Assembly (NCBI GenBank): GCA_030592605.1
Contig: JAUVIT010000169.1
Span: forward strand, 1-5,240
Direction: 5' to 3'
DNA length: 5,240 bases
Source of the DNA: Bacteroidota bacterium
Lineage (GTDB): Bacteria > Bacteroidota > Bacteroidia > Bacteroidales > GCA-2748055
Made by a program: the position numbers and the translations under genes. Positions 1 to 5,240 of the stretch are shown here, piece by piece. Each line of letters starts with the position of its first letter. Position 1 is the first letter of the stretch. A model generated the notes under the pieces. It was not told where the DNA came from. It worked only from the letters and a program-made list of their open reading frames with translations, and did not search any database.

Positions 1-14
1 CTACTTTACTAGGG

Positions 15-1247
15 TTATGGGAACTCAGAACTCTGTACAACAACCGAACTATTGTTGTTTCCGCCCTGCATTACTCCACTAACGTTAAAGCCTCCAGTCT
101 GTTGCTGGTACGAAAAATTGTTGTTTCCATCCTGCATTACGCCTGCAAGGTTGGGAAATACGGATCCGTCACCAACAACTGATTGAACTTGTGTGGCATC
201 ATTGCCACCCCCACCAGTCTGGAAGATAACACCAACGTTAGGTGGATGGCCCACTGATCCTTCATTTGATTGAACCTGGACTGCAGATCCGTTGTTGCCA
301 TCCTGAACGATGCCAGCCAGGTTAAATACACCTTTCTGATCTTGATAGGCAGTATTGCCATTTCCGGACTGGAGATTGCCAGCAATATTCCATGTTCCTT
401 CCTGAACCTGAACAGCATCATTGTTATGGCCTGTCTGAACAACCAGAGCCACTCCGTAATCTGATACAGAAGAACCATCCAGGGTGCCCTGGATCTGAGT
501 GGAGCTGTTACCATTACCAAGAACAATAGCTGCGGCTTTGTTCTCCTCTCCATTCTGTATCTGGGTTGCGCTCAAGTTGTTATTTCCATCTTGCCAGATA
601 AAAGCATCGTTGTAACTTGCTCCACTACTGACCTTCACATCCTGTACTTGTACAGCACCGTTTCCATTACCGGTCTGAATAATCAAGGCCTCGTTGTCAT
701 GCTTCTGCTGCTGCTGGAAACCTGTATTGTTGTTTCCACTCTGATCGATTTTAGCCCAGAGTCCGCCCAGCTCATCATCTGGATCTGGTCCTTGCAGCTG
801 GGTTGCTTCATTACCGTTACCCGATTGGTCAATATAAGCTTCAAGGGCCACCTGGGTTAAAGGAGGTGGGTGTACACCATTGTGATCCTGAACCACAAAA
901 GCACCATTGTTCTTACCCGACTGCTCAATCCATGAAAGGTTTACATTTCCATACTTGTACTTACTACTTTTCTGGATTACAGTTGCTCCATTACCCTTGT
1001 TTTGCATCATGAAAGAGTAATTGGTAGCACCGGTCTGACTTACAACATCGATGTTTCCACCATTTGCTGCTAAAATAAAAGAGTAGTTGTCAATTCCCGT
1101 TTGTGAAACGGTAGCATCATTCCCATTACCTCCCTGAAGAACTAAAGATTCGTTCAAGCCATCGATGGGAAGGCTTGATACCGGCGGCTGTGCCACCAGT
1201 GAGCAAACAGGAAGAACTAAAGCCAATAGAAGAATTGTCTTTTTCAT
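15..1247 (-). CDS. Large curlin-repeat protein, probable curli-type amyloid fibre subunit (CsgA/CsgB-like)
   Basis: This is a secreted protein of 410 residues, probably exported through the CsgG pore and assembled outside the cell into an amyloid fibre. Residues 1-19 form a signal peptide (MKKTILLLALVLPVCSLVA) with likely cleavage before Gln20; Cys15 does not sit in a good lipobox. From about residue 35 to the end there are roughly 15 curlin-like units of the pattern hydrophobic-x-hydrophobic-x-Q-[TSD]-G-x-x-N-x-[AS]-x-x-x-Q, for example IIQTGNGNGAVQVQ and VMQDGNNNFSYQQQ. E. coli CsgA has five such units in about 150 residues, so this subunit is about three times larger. Several units are separated by longer Gly/Ser/Pro loops. 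I chose the ATG at 1247 over an in-frame TTG three codons upstream because it begins a standard n-region (MKK). The gene lies 50 bases after csgG, which supports its role. Whether it is the major subunit or a nucleator cannot be told. No Por-type C-terminal sorting domain is seen. Confidence 0.9.
   Translation of the reverse strand: MKKTILLLALVLPVCSLVAQPPVSSLPIDGLNESLVLQGGNGNDATVSQTGIDNYSFILAANGGNIDVVSQTGATNYSFMMQNKGNGATVIQKSSKYKYGNVNLSWIEQSGKNNGAFVVQDHNGVHPPPLTQVALEAYIDQSGNGNEATQLQGPDPDDELGGLWAKIDQSGNNNTGFQQQQKHDNEALIIQTGNGNGAVQVQDVKVSSGASYNDAFIWQDGNNNLSATQIQNGEENKAAAIVLGNGNSSTQIQGTLDGSSVSDYGVALVVQTGHNNDAVQVQEGTWNIAGNLQSGNGNTAYQDQKGVFNLAGIVQDGNNGSAVQVQSNEGSVGHPPNVGVIFQTGGGGNDATQVQSVVGDGSVFPNLAGVMQDGNNNFSYQQQTGGFNVSGVMQGGNNNSSVVVQSSEFP
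18..1145 (-). repeat. Array of about 15 curlin-like repeats within the fibre subunit gene
   Basis: The coded protein is built from about 15 units of roughly 20-28 residues. Each has two short strands marked by Q-x-G-x-x-N and a closing Q, matching the strand-turn-strand curlin repeat that stacks into a beta solenoid in CsgA. Short units such as LAGVMQDGNNNFSYQQQ alternate irregularly with units that carry an extra loop of about 5-8 residues, such as SNEGSVGHPPN or SVVGDGSVFPN. At DNA level the repeats show as recurring GGNAACAAYAAY codon runs, but the copies have diverged and are not exact tandem duplicates. The unit boundaries were set by eye. Confidence 0.85.
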
Positions 1248-1266
1248 AATTTCCAATTTTTGATTA

Positions 1267-1291
1267 GTAAATGATTATTTAACATTTGCGC
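1267..1291 (-). promoter_or_regulatory. Conserved intergenic motif, copy A, upstream of the curlin gene
   Basis: On the plus strand this copy reads GATTATTTAACATTTGCGC at its core (1273-1291). It agrees at 24 of 25 bases with the copy at 3952-3976 and at 16 of 19 core bases with the copy at 3107-3127. It fills most of the 50-base gap between csgG and the curlin gene, ending 20 bases before the curlin ATG. A regulator binding site, promoter element or RNA processing site shared by the csg genes is possible; the function is inferred only from position and repetition. Confidence 0.5.
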
Positions 1292-1297
1292 ATTAAA

Positions 1298-2692
1298 TTA
1301 TTTTCCAAGATAAAAGTTGACGCCCAGTTTCAGGGTCCAGTAATAGTCATTGTACTGTCCCTGATTCACCTGGTCAATACCATCATTAAATAGCCAGTAG
1401 TACCCTGCATTAAAATCAATTCCCGTTTTCTGACCAGCCATAAATTCAAAACCAATGGCGCCATTGATAAATCCACTGTTCTCAAAAGTTGTTTCAATCC
1501 CTTCTCCGAAAGGATCTTCTCCCAGATTCAGAAGGTAACCTCCACCTGCCTGAAAATAGCGAGTAGTTCTATAAAAGTTAAGCACTCTGTACATGGCATT
1601 CAGCCTTGTATATTGCACAATCGTGCTGAAAGCGTTTTGGGCAGCAAGTTCTCCTGCGCCAATACCCAGATCGAAGGATAAGCTGGAATTCTGGAAGAAA
1701 CCTACACTGAGTTCTCCTAAAGGACCCAGGGTACCATTGGGGTAGTCTCCATCGAACATCATAGTACCTCCAGAAAAACCCAATTTAAACCCGGAACGAA
1801 AGGGGAGCGATTGAAATCCGAGGTAGTCTGTTTTCTCATTTTCCGCTTTCTCTTCAAGATAATTCTGTATGGCCACAGTACTCAGATCTTCTGTGTCTTT
1901 TACCTCCCAAAGGTCAGCCAGCAGTCCTTCAATAACCATTGCATGTACTGCCTTATCAATGGCTTCCTGTACAGCAATTCCAGAAGGCTCATTAAAAGTA
2001 AAACCCACTTCAGCCTCAAGAAGTCGTTTAAGTGAAACATAGCGGAATATTCCAGCATCCATTTTCTGTGAGAGAATGGTCTTGCTGGTATGAACGGTTT
2101 TTAAAATGCGTCCATTGGAAGTGGAGATGGCGCGCAGGTAGATGGATACACGGTCCTCTCTATATTCACCACTTGCTCCAGCGCCGAAATAGCGTAAACC
2201 TGCTCCGCCTGTTATGACATTACTCTCATAAGAGATAATCCCCCCTTCAAGAATCACACCGGCAAATAGCAAAGGAGTAAGGAGCTGGTCCTGAGCCTGG
2301 CCGGGATCCTGCGAGTTGTAGTTGGCTCTGCTGGAACGGATAATTTTTCTTTCATTGAGCAGGTTGGCAAGTCCTTCCCGTTCAATGGGTACAAACCAAC
2401 CCGATTCCTCTAGTGAATTGATCAGTATGGAAGTTGCTCCCTGTGTCACAGCAGTGGACCAATTAGCACCTATATCTGAGGGTTTGTATTGTCCGGTCTG
2501 GTCACGGAATTTATAGACAGCAACCACCACCGGCTCCTTGGGCTCAGGAAGCTTTTGCATATCTTCATATACGTTTGAATTTGCACCAAGCCGGGCCTCA
2601 GAGGTTTGCATAGGCTGCTTCATCATGGGCGCACATGCAAATTGCATTGAGAGGATGATTAGAATAATGATATTTAAAACTGGTCTTCTCAT
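1298..2692 (-). CDS. csgG: CsgG curli secretion pore with an added C-terminal beta-barrel-like domain
   Basis: CsgG is the outer-membrane lipoprotein that forms the nonameric pore for curli subunits. The N-terminus is a signal peptide ending in FAC, with Cys20 as the probable lipidated residue; the lipobox (QFAC) is loose. Residues 50-265 match E. coli CsgG closely: GQYKP (67-71), STAVTQGAT, WFVPIEREGL (99-108), LLNERKIIR (111-119), YESNV, GGAGLRYFGAGA, TSKTILS and the NEP motif at 234-236. At the pore constriction the E. coli Tyr51-Asn55-Phe56 set appears as a changed loop with Asn77-Trp78 and no obvious Tyr equivalent. The protein is 464 residues against 277 in E. coli. The excess is residues 290-464, which show about eight alternating amphipathic strands rich in Gly and aromatics and end in GVNFYLGK, like a small outer-membrane barrel. 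The ATG follows the csgF stop by 2 bases, so translational coupling is likely. Confidence 0.95.
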   Translation of the reverse strand: MRRPVLNIIILIILSMQFACAPMMKQPMQTSEARLGANSNVYEDMQKLPEPKEPVVVAVYKFRDQTGQYKPSDIGANWSTAVTQGATSILINSLEESGWFVPIEREGLANLLNERKIIRSSRANYNSQDPGQAQDQLLTPLLFAGVILEGGIISYESNVITGGAGLRYFGAGASGEYREDRVSIYLRAISTSNGRILKTVHTSKTILSQKMDAGIFRYVSLKRLLEAEVGFTFNEPSGIAVQEAIDKAVHAMVIEGLLADLWEVKDTEDLSTVAIQNYLEEKAENEKTDYLGFQSLPFRSGFKLGFSGGTMMFDGDYPNGTLGPLGELSVGFFQNSSLSFDLGIGAGELAAQNAFSTIVQYTRLNAMYRVLNFYRTTRYFQAGGGYLLNLGEDPFGEGIETTFENSGFINGAIGFEFMAGQKTGIDFNAGYYWLFNDGIDQVNQGQYNDYYWTLKLGVNFYLGK

Positions 2693-2694
2693 AT

Positions 2695-3102
2695 CTAATA
2701 GTAGGGTACAATTACAGTGGTTTCACTTCCTGTATATATATCAATAATCCGGATTTGCATTCCCTCAGAAATAGGAGAGACGTCAATTTCGTAGGAGCCA
2801 AACTGGTAAAATCCCTCTGTAAGCCCCTGCTCCCCAAATTGATCCTGGTACAATTGCCTGGTAATTTCGTTAAGTATCTGGTTATTCAGGTCCTCCTGAA
2901 AGCTGGAAAGTGGGTCCTCATCTTCCACCTCTTCGGGTTCTTCGAAGGTATTTTGGGCTTCAGCCTGACTGAGTAGCCAGCCGTAGTTATATGGATTTCC
3001 ACCAAAAGCAGGATTGATAGGCTTATAGACAAAGTCCTGTGCCCGGGTGGTGACCTGGAAAAATGCCAGTGCTAATGTGACAACGATCAAAAGCTTCTTC
3101 AT
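2695..3102 (-). CDS. csgF: CsgF curli assembly factor
   Basis: CsgF is exported through CsgG and stays at the pore's outer side, where it links secretion to fibre nucleation. This protein has 135 residues against 138 in E. coli. A signal peptide covers residues 1-21 with likely cleavage before Gln22. The mature N-terminus carries the family's most conserved part, the pore-inserting segment: NPAFGGNPYNYGWLL at 30-44 followed by SQAEAQNTF, matching E. coli NPNFGGNPNNGAFLL and SAQAQNSY. A very acidic stretch (EEPEEVEDED, 54-63) follows, then a helical region (LNNQILNEITRQLYQ) and a C-terminal strand region ending in TGSETTVIVPYY, matching TGQTSTIQV in E. coli. It lies 57 bases after csgE and 2 bases before csgG. 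The start is the only ATG that gives a signal peptide. Confidence 0.94.
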   Translation of the reverse strand: MKKLLIVVTLALAFFQVTTRAQDFVYKPINPAFGGNPYNYGWLLSQAEAQNTFEEPEEVEDEDPLSSFQEDLNNQILNEITRQLYQDQFGEQGLTEGFYQFGSYEIDVSPISEGMQIRIIDIYTGSETTVIVPYY

Positions 3103-3106
3103 GCTT

Positions 3107-3127
3107 GTGACTATTTAATTTTTGCGC
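3107..3127 (-). promoter_or_regulatory. Conserved intergenic motif, copy B, upstream of csgF
   Basis: The core on the plus strand, GACTATTTAATTTTTGCGC (3109-3127), differs from copies A and C at three positions each. It lies in the csgE-csgF gap and ends 4 bases before the csgF start codon, so it would form the AT-rich leader of csgF. It is the most diverged of the three copies and lacks the flanking match that A and C share. The role is inferred from repetition. Confidence 0.42.
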
Positions 3128-3159
3128 TTACAATACTTCAATAACGAATCTGAGATCCG

Positions 3160-3630
3160 TCAATATATTCCAGTGCCAGACTGATCCTCACTTTGAAGCT
3201 GAGCCTGTATCTCCTGGTAATTCACTAAATACTGAGTTGCCAATCCCACACTATATTCTGCCAGCATCTCAATCATCTCCTGATTAGGTCTGATAAACTG
3301 GGAAAGGATTTGATGCTCATCAATGAAAACCCTTATCTGTGTTCCAATGCCAGGCATGGGCCTCTCTTTAATAGAGATAGAGAAATCTTTAATCTGAGTT
3401 GGGTTGTTCCATTTAGTGAAAAATTCATCATAAAAATCCCTGCCAACCTTGGTGACGGTTTCATCGAAAATCATCTCGCCAATCTCCAGATCCAGGGGGT
3501 CTGTGGTCATTTCAATCTGCTGCTTAGGGGTGATTTTAAGGGTATCTTCTCCCACTACAGTTTGGGCGTTTAGAGTAGCTATAAACGACAAACTGATTAC
3601 CAACAACATAGACGTAAAGCCAAATTTCAT
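3160..3630 (-). CDS. csgE: CsgE curli secretion specificity factor
   Basis: CsgE is a periplasmic protein that caps the CsgG vestibule as a nonamer and directs subunits to the pore. With the chosen start it has 156 residues. Residues 1-22 are a signal peptide (MKFGFTSMLLVISLSFIATL, then NA) cleaved before Gln23. The core matches E. coli CsgE: VGRDFYDEFFTKW at 62-74 against IGHDFYRAFSDKW, then ISIKERPMPGIGTQIRVFI against LTINERPSARWGSWITITV, then ILSQFIRP against IFQTFLFP. About 30 extra residues (23-54) lie between the signal peptide and the core. An in-frame ATG at 3687 would add 19 residues and spoil the signal peptide n-region, so I prefer 3630; a candidate promoter box at 3719-3726 leaves either start possible. 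This is the first gene of the csg cluster. Confidence 0.92.
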   Translation of the reverse strand: MKFGFTSMLLVISLSFIATLNAQTVVGEDTLKITPKQQIEMTTDPLDLEIGEMIFDETVTKVGRDFYDEFFTKWNNPTQIKDFSISIKERPMPGIGTQIRVFIDEHQILSQFIRPNQEMIEMLAEYSVGLATQYLVNYQEIQAQLQSEDQSGTGIY

Positions 3631-3718
3631 CACTATAAAGTAAGATATTGACAATGCCGGTCCGCTAGTAAATTGTTTTTCAGTCATTAATAAAGTTAAA
3701 GTGGTAGTCTATTATAGG

Positions 3719-3726
3719 CAAACATA
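3719..3726 (-). promoter_or_regulatory. Candidate -7 promoter box for the csg operon
   Basis: On the minus strand this reads TATGTTTG, an exact match to the Bacteroidota -7 consensus TAnnTTTG. Transcription would begin just downstream, leaving about 25 bases to the ATG at 3687 or about 80 bases to the preferred csgE start at 3630. I see no clear TTTG-type -33 box at the usual distance. A TATAAT sequence directly downstream could be an alternative -10 but also lacks a partner. Confidence 0.35.
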
Positions 3727-3794
3727 TACAGCCATTGTTATCATTCTTTTGATGAACTCAGATTTTTGCTCCACGAAATAAGCAAAATGCTTGT

Positions 3795-3818
3795 ATTTAG
3801 CTGGATTTAGCTGGATTT
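3795..3818. repeat. 10-base tandem repeat, 2.4 copies
   Basis: ATTTAGCTGG occurs twice in direct succession, followed by ATTT. The period of one helical turn and the palindromic AGCT in each copy could suit a protein binding site, but the array is too short to exclude a chance slippage product. Confidence 0.6.
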
Positions 3819-3864
3819 CACATAAATAAAGGAATGCAGGCACTTTGTCTTCAGTGACGAATCG

Positions 3865-3914
3865 GCGAAAAATGTAGATGAATGTGAAAAATATTGCGAT
3901 AAACTGCGAAAAAT
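3865..3914. promoter_or_regulatory. Three phased direct repeats, possible operator
   Basis: GCGAAAAAT (3865-3873), GTGAAAAAT (3884-3892) and GCGAAAAAT (3906-3914) lie in the same orientation, 19 and 22 bases apart start to start. Spacing near two helical turns places all three on about the same DNA face, as is typical for regulators that bind direct repeats, such as LytTR-domain activators. They lie about 140-190 bases upstream of the candidate promoter box. No regulator gene is visible to match them. Confidence 0.38.
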
Positions 3915-3951
3915 TGCAAGCTATTAAAAAAAGTATCGTAATATTATGCTG

Positions 3952-3976
3952 GTAAATGATTATTTAAGATTTGCGC
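3952..3976 (-). promoter_or_regulatory. Conserved intergenic motif, copy C, upstream of the csg operon
   Basis: The core on the plus strand is GATTATTTAAGATTTGCGC (3958-3976), and the full 25 bases differ from copy A at one position. In this copy only, AAGATTT (3966-3972) and AAATCTT (3980-3986) form a perfect 7-base inverted repeat around GCGCTTA. It lies about 320 bases upstream of csgE and just past the hydrolase hairpin, in the same orientation relative to the csg genes as copies A and B. Confidence 0.48.
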
Positions 3977-3995
3977 TTAAAATCTTTATTTACCT

Positions 3996-4017
3996 GGGGG
4001 TCCTACAAAGGACCCCC
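3996..4017 (-). terminator. GC-rich hairpin after the hydrolase gene, probable terminator
   Basis: GGGGGTCC and GGACCCCC form a perfect 8-base stem around the loop TACAAA, 30 bases after the hydrolase stop codon. Its place at the end of that gene and before the csg control region suits a transcription terminator. On the minus strand no U-run follows (AGGTAAATAAAG); on the plus strand a weak TTTGATTT follows, but no plus-strand gene ends here. It may act as a terminator without a strong U-tract or as a 3' end stabiliser. Confidence 0.55.
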
Positions 4018-4047
4018 TTTGATTTCCAGCAACTTAGCCTGCTTCCC

Positions 4048-5240
4048 CTACCTGTAGATAACTGGTAATTTCAGATTTGTAGGGTATTCTGATGATCGGT
4101 AGATTCTGTGGATTGCCTTTTGAAAAGCCTCTTCGTCACATTCATAGATATTGGTAAAGGTTTGAGGATTACGGTCAAATAGTGGAAACCAACTGCTCTG
4201 AATCTGGATCATTATCCTGTGTCCCTCTGCAAAGGTATGATTTACATCGGGCAGGGTGAACGCAACCCGGGTAACTTCTCCCGGCTTAAAGGATTCCGGA
4301 TGTTCGAAGCTATTTCGGTACTTTCCCCGGAAGATATCACCCCGAATAAGCATCTGGTAAGCTCCGACCTCGATTTCGCGCTGATTTAGTCCATGCTGGC
4401 CTTCTGTATCAGGAAATACATCAATCAATTTGACCACCCAGTCTGCGTCTGTGCCTGTGGTGGAGACAAAGAGCTCCACCTCAATGGGGCCAGCCAGGCT
4501 TATCTCTTCCTCAAGCTCTTCCCCTTTATAAACCAGTACATCGGGACGGGTAGCAGCAAAGCGCTGGTCTTCCGACAGGTATTGACCATTGTAGAATGAT
4601 CGTGCACTAAGGAATGGGGCAGTATAGGGCACAGGTTTAGCCGGATCACTGCTATACTCATCAAATGCCTGCGACTCTTGTGCAGGAGCACTCCAGGAGA
4701 GTGTGCCATCCTCACTCAGCCAAAGCGGCTTCTCCTGTAAATTTTCGGGAGGCCAGGTATTGTAACTTCTCCATTGGTCACTGCCGGTTTCAAAGATCCA
4801 TGCCTCCGGGAGGTCCAGTTCGCCTTCTCCTTTCAGATAGTAAGAGAAAAAGGGGTACTCAATTTCGTGCTGGAAAAAATATTTGTCTGCTTCCCGGAAT
4901 GGACTCCTGCTGGGATTGTTGTAATCGGGGTAACTCCAACCTCCATGGGTCCATGGACCCATCACCAAAGTGTTGGTGGCATCAGGATTATTCTTCTCAA
5001 TGGTAAGGTATGTGTGCAGGGCCCCGGAGAGATCTTCTCCGTCGTACCATCCGCCCACAGTAAGAACTGCTGGAGAGATTTCCTTAAGATGTGGTAAGGT
5101 GCTTCTGGACTGCCAGAACTCATCATAATCTGGATGTTCGGCGAACTGGTTCCAGAAATCGATGCTTCCATGCAGGTAGATCTCATTGGCATTTTTAACA
5201 GGCCCCAGTTCCAGGAAGAAATGGTAGGCATCACCGGAAC
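4048..5240 (-). CDS. CocE/NonD family serine hydrolase, alpha-amino acid ester hydrolase-like (partial, N-terminus outside window)
   Basis: The C-terminal 396 residues of an enzyme of the CocE/X-Pro dipeptidyl-peptidase S15-like family are visible; family members usually have about 600-650. They cleave esters or amides of small acyl compounds or peptides with a Ser-Asp-His triad. The triad Asp is visible in VGGWYDGEDL (visible residues 61-70; Asp66, bases 5041-5043) and the His in GPWTHGGW (His98, bases 4945-4947). The nucleophile (GxSYxG) lies in the missing part. Asp66-x-Glu68-Asp69 fits the D-x-E-D pattern of alpha-amino acid ester hydrolases, where the Glu and Asp belong to a carboxylate cluster that binds the substrate amino group. 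The segment EHPDYDEFWQSRSTLPHLKEI before it is also typical. The rest is the C-terminal jelly-roll domain, ending LPVIYR. The frame stays open to the window edge; a Val codon (GTG, 5058) is internal and not the start. No functional link to curli is evident. Confidence 0.92.
   Translation of the reverse strand, partial: SGDAYHFFLELGPVKNANEIYLHGSIDFWNQFAEHPDYDEFWQSRSTLPHLKEISPAVLTVGGWYDGEDLSGALHTYLTIEKNNPDATNTLVMGPWTHGGWSYPDYNNPSRSPFREADKYFFQHEIEYPFFSYYLKGEGELDLPEAWIFETGSDQWRSYNTWPPENLQEKPLWLSEDGTLSWSAPAQESQAFDEYSSDPAKPVPYTAPFLSARSFYNGQYLSEDQRFAATRPDVLVYKGEELEEEISLAGPIEVELFVSTTGTDADWVVKLIDVFPDTEGQHGLNQREIEVGAYQMLIRGDIFRGKYRNSFEHPESFKPGEVTRVAFTLPDVNHTFAEGHRIMIQIQSSWFPLFDRNPQTFTNIYECDEEAFQKAIHRIYRSSEYPTNLKLPVIYR

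Larger units (their letters stand above)
3631..4047. other. Non-coding stretch between the hydrolase and csgE
   Basis: These 417 bases hold no convincing gene on either strand. From the hydrolase side they contain a GC hairpin (3996-4017), motif copy C (3952-3976), three direct GYGAAAAAT repeats (3865-3914), a 10-base tandem repeat (3795-3818) and a candidate promoter box (3719-3726). The region is AT-rich apart from the hairpin. It is the likely control region of the csgEFG-curlin operon. On the coding strand only very short reading frames occur, the longest starting with ATGATAACAATG and stopping within 11 codons. Confidence 0.7.

Noticed and set aside
137..553. 138-codon minus-strand reading frame inside the curlin gene
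   Set aside because: It overlaps the clear curlin frame and its translation shows no domain, only residues that follow from the repeat codons read out of frame.
18..1145. CRISPR-like or exact tandem repeat array
   Set aside because: The periodicity comes from coding curlin repeats that are diverged at DNA level and have no identical repeats with unique spacers.
1248..1256. TTG start three codons upstream for the curlin gene
   Set aside because: The ATG at 1247 gives a normal MKK signal peptide start; a TTG start would need stronger evidence.
1298..1825. CsgG extension as a separate gene joined by a frameshift or lost stop
   Set aside because: One open frame runs across the junction without interruption, and no start signal or leader is seen at the domain border.
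3966..3986. AAGATTT/AAATCTT hairpin as the conserved function of the intergenic motif
   Set aside because: The perfect stem exists only in copy C; copies A and B lack matching compensatory changes, so structure is not what is conserved.
5056..5058. GTG as the hydrolase start codon
   Set aside because: The codon is the Val of the conserved VGGWYDGED motif, and family-typical sequence continues upstream of it to the window edge.
4962..5234. 90-codon minus-strand reading frame at the right edge
   Set aside because: It is out of frame with the hydrolase, whose own frame stays open through here and codes for conserved family sequence (EHPDYDEFW, VGGWYDGED).

Overview
The window comes from a member of the Bacteroidota, judged by family-level resemblance and signals: signal peptides ending in an A-Q type cleavage site, a TAnnTTTG-type promoter box, no Shine-Dalgarno sequences, and a CocE/NonD hydrolase of the kind common in that phylum. 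I cannot place it to genus. All five recognisable genes lie on the minus strand, so the reading order runs from high to low coordinates.

From right to left, positions 5240-4048 hold the C-terminal two thirds of a serine hydrolase of the CocE/NonD (alpha-amino acid ester hydrolase-like) family; its N-terminus lies beyond the window. A strong GC hairpin follows its stop codon. Next is a 417-base non-coding stretch (3631-4047) that carries several short repeats and a candidate promoter. After this comes a curli (type VIII secretion) cluster in the order csgE (3630-3160), csgF (3102-2695), csgG (2692-1298) and a large curlin-repeat amyloid subunit (1247-15). csgF and csgG are 2 bases apart and the other gaps are about 50 bases, so the four genes look like one operon. 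Together they should form a complete export path: CsgG is the outer-membrane lipoprotein pore, CsgF caps the pore at the cell surface, CsgE gates it from the periplasm, and the curlin protein is the exported fibre subunit. No CsgB-like second subunit, CsgC or CsgD regulator is visible here; these may lie outside the window.

The most notable points are four. First, CsgG carries an extra C-terminal domain of about 175 residues that looks like an eight-stranded outer-membrane beta barrel and is absent from the E. coli protein. Second, an unusual DNA motif (GAYTATTTAANWTTTGCGC) occurs in three of the four intergenic gaps in the same orientation. Two of its copies agree at 24 of 25 bases, which suggests shared regulation of the export genes and the fibre subunit. 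Third, the curlin protein has about 15 repeats, against 5 in E. coli CsgA, with loops of variable length. Fourth, three direct copies of GYGAAAAAT lie about two helical turns apart upstream of csgE.
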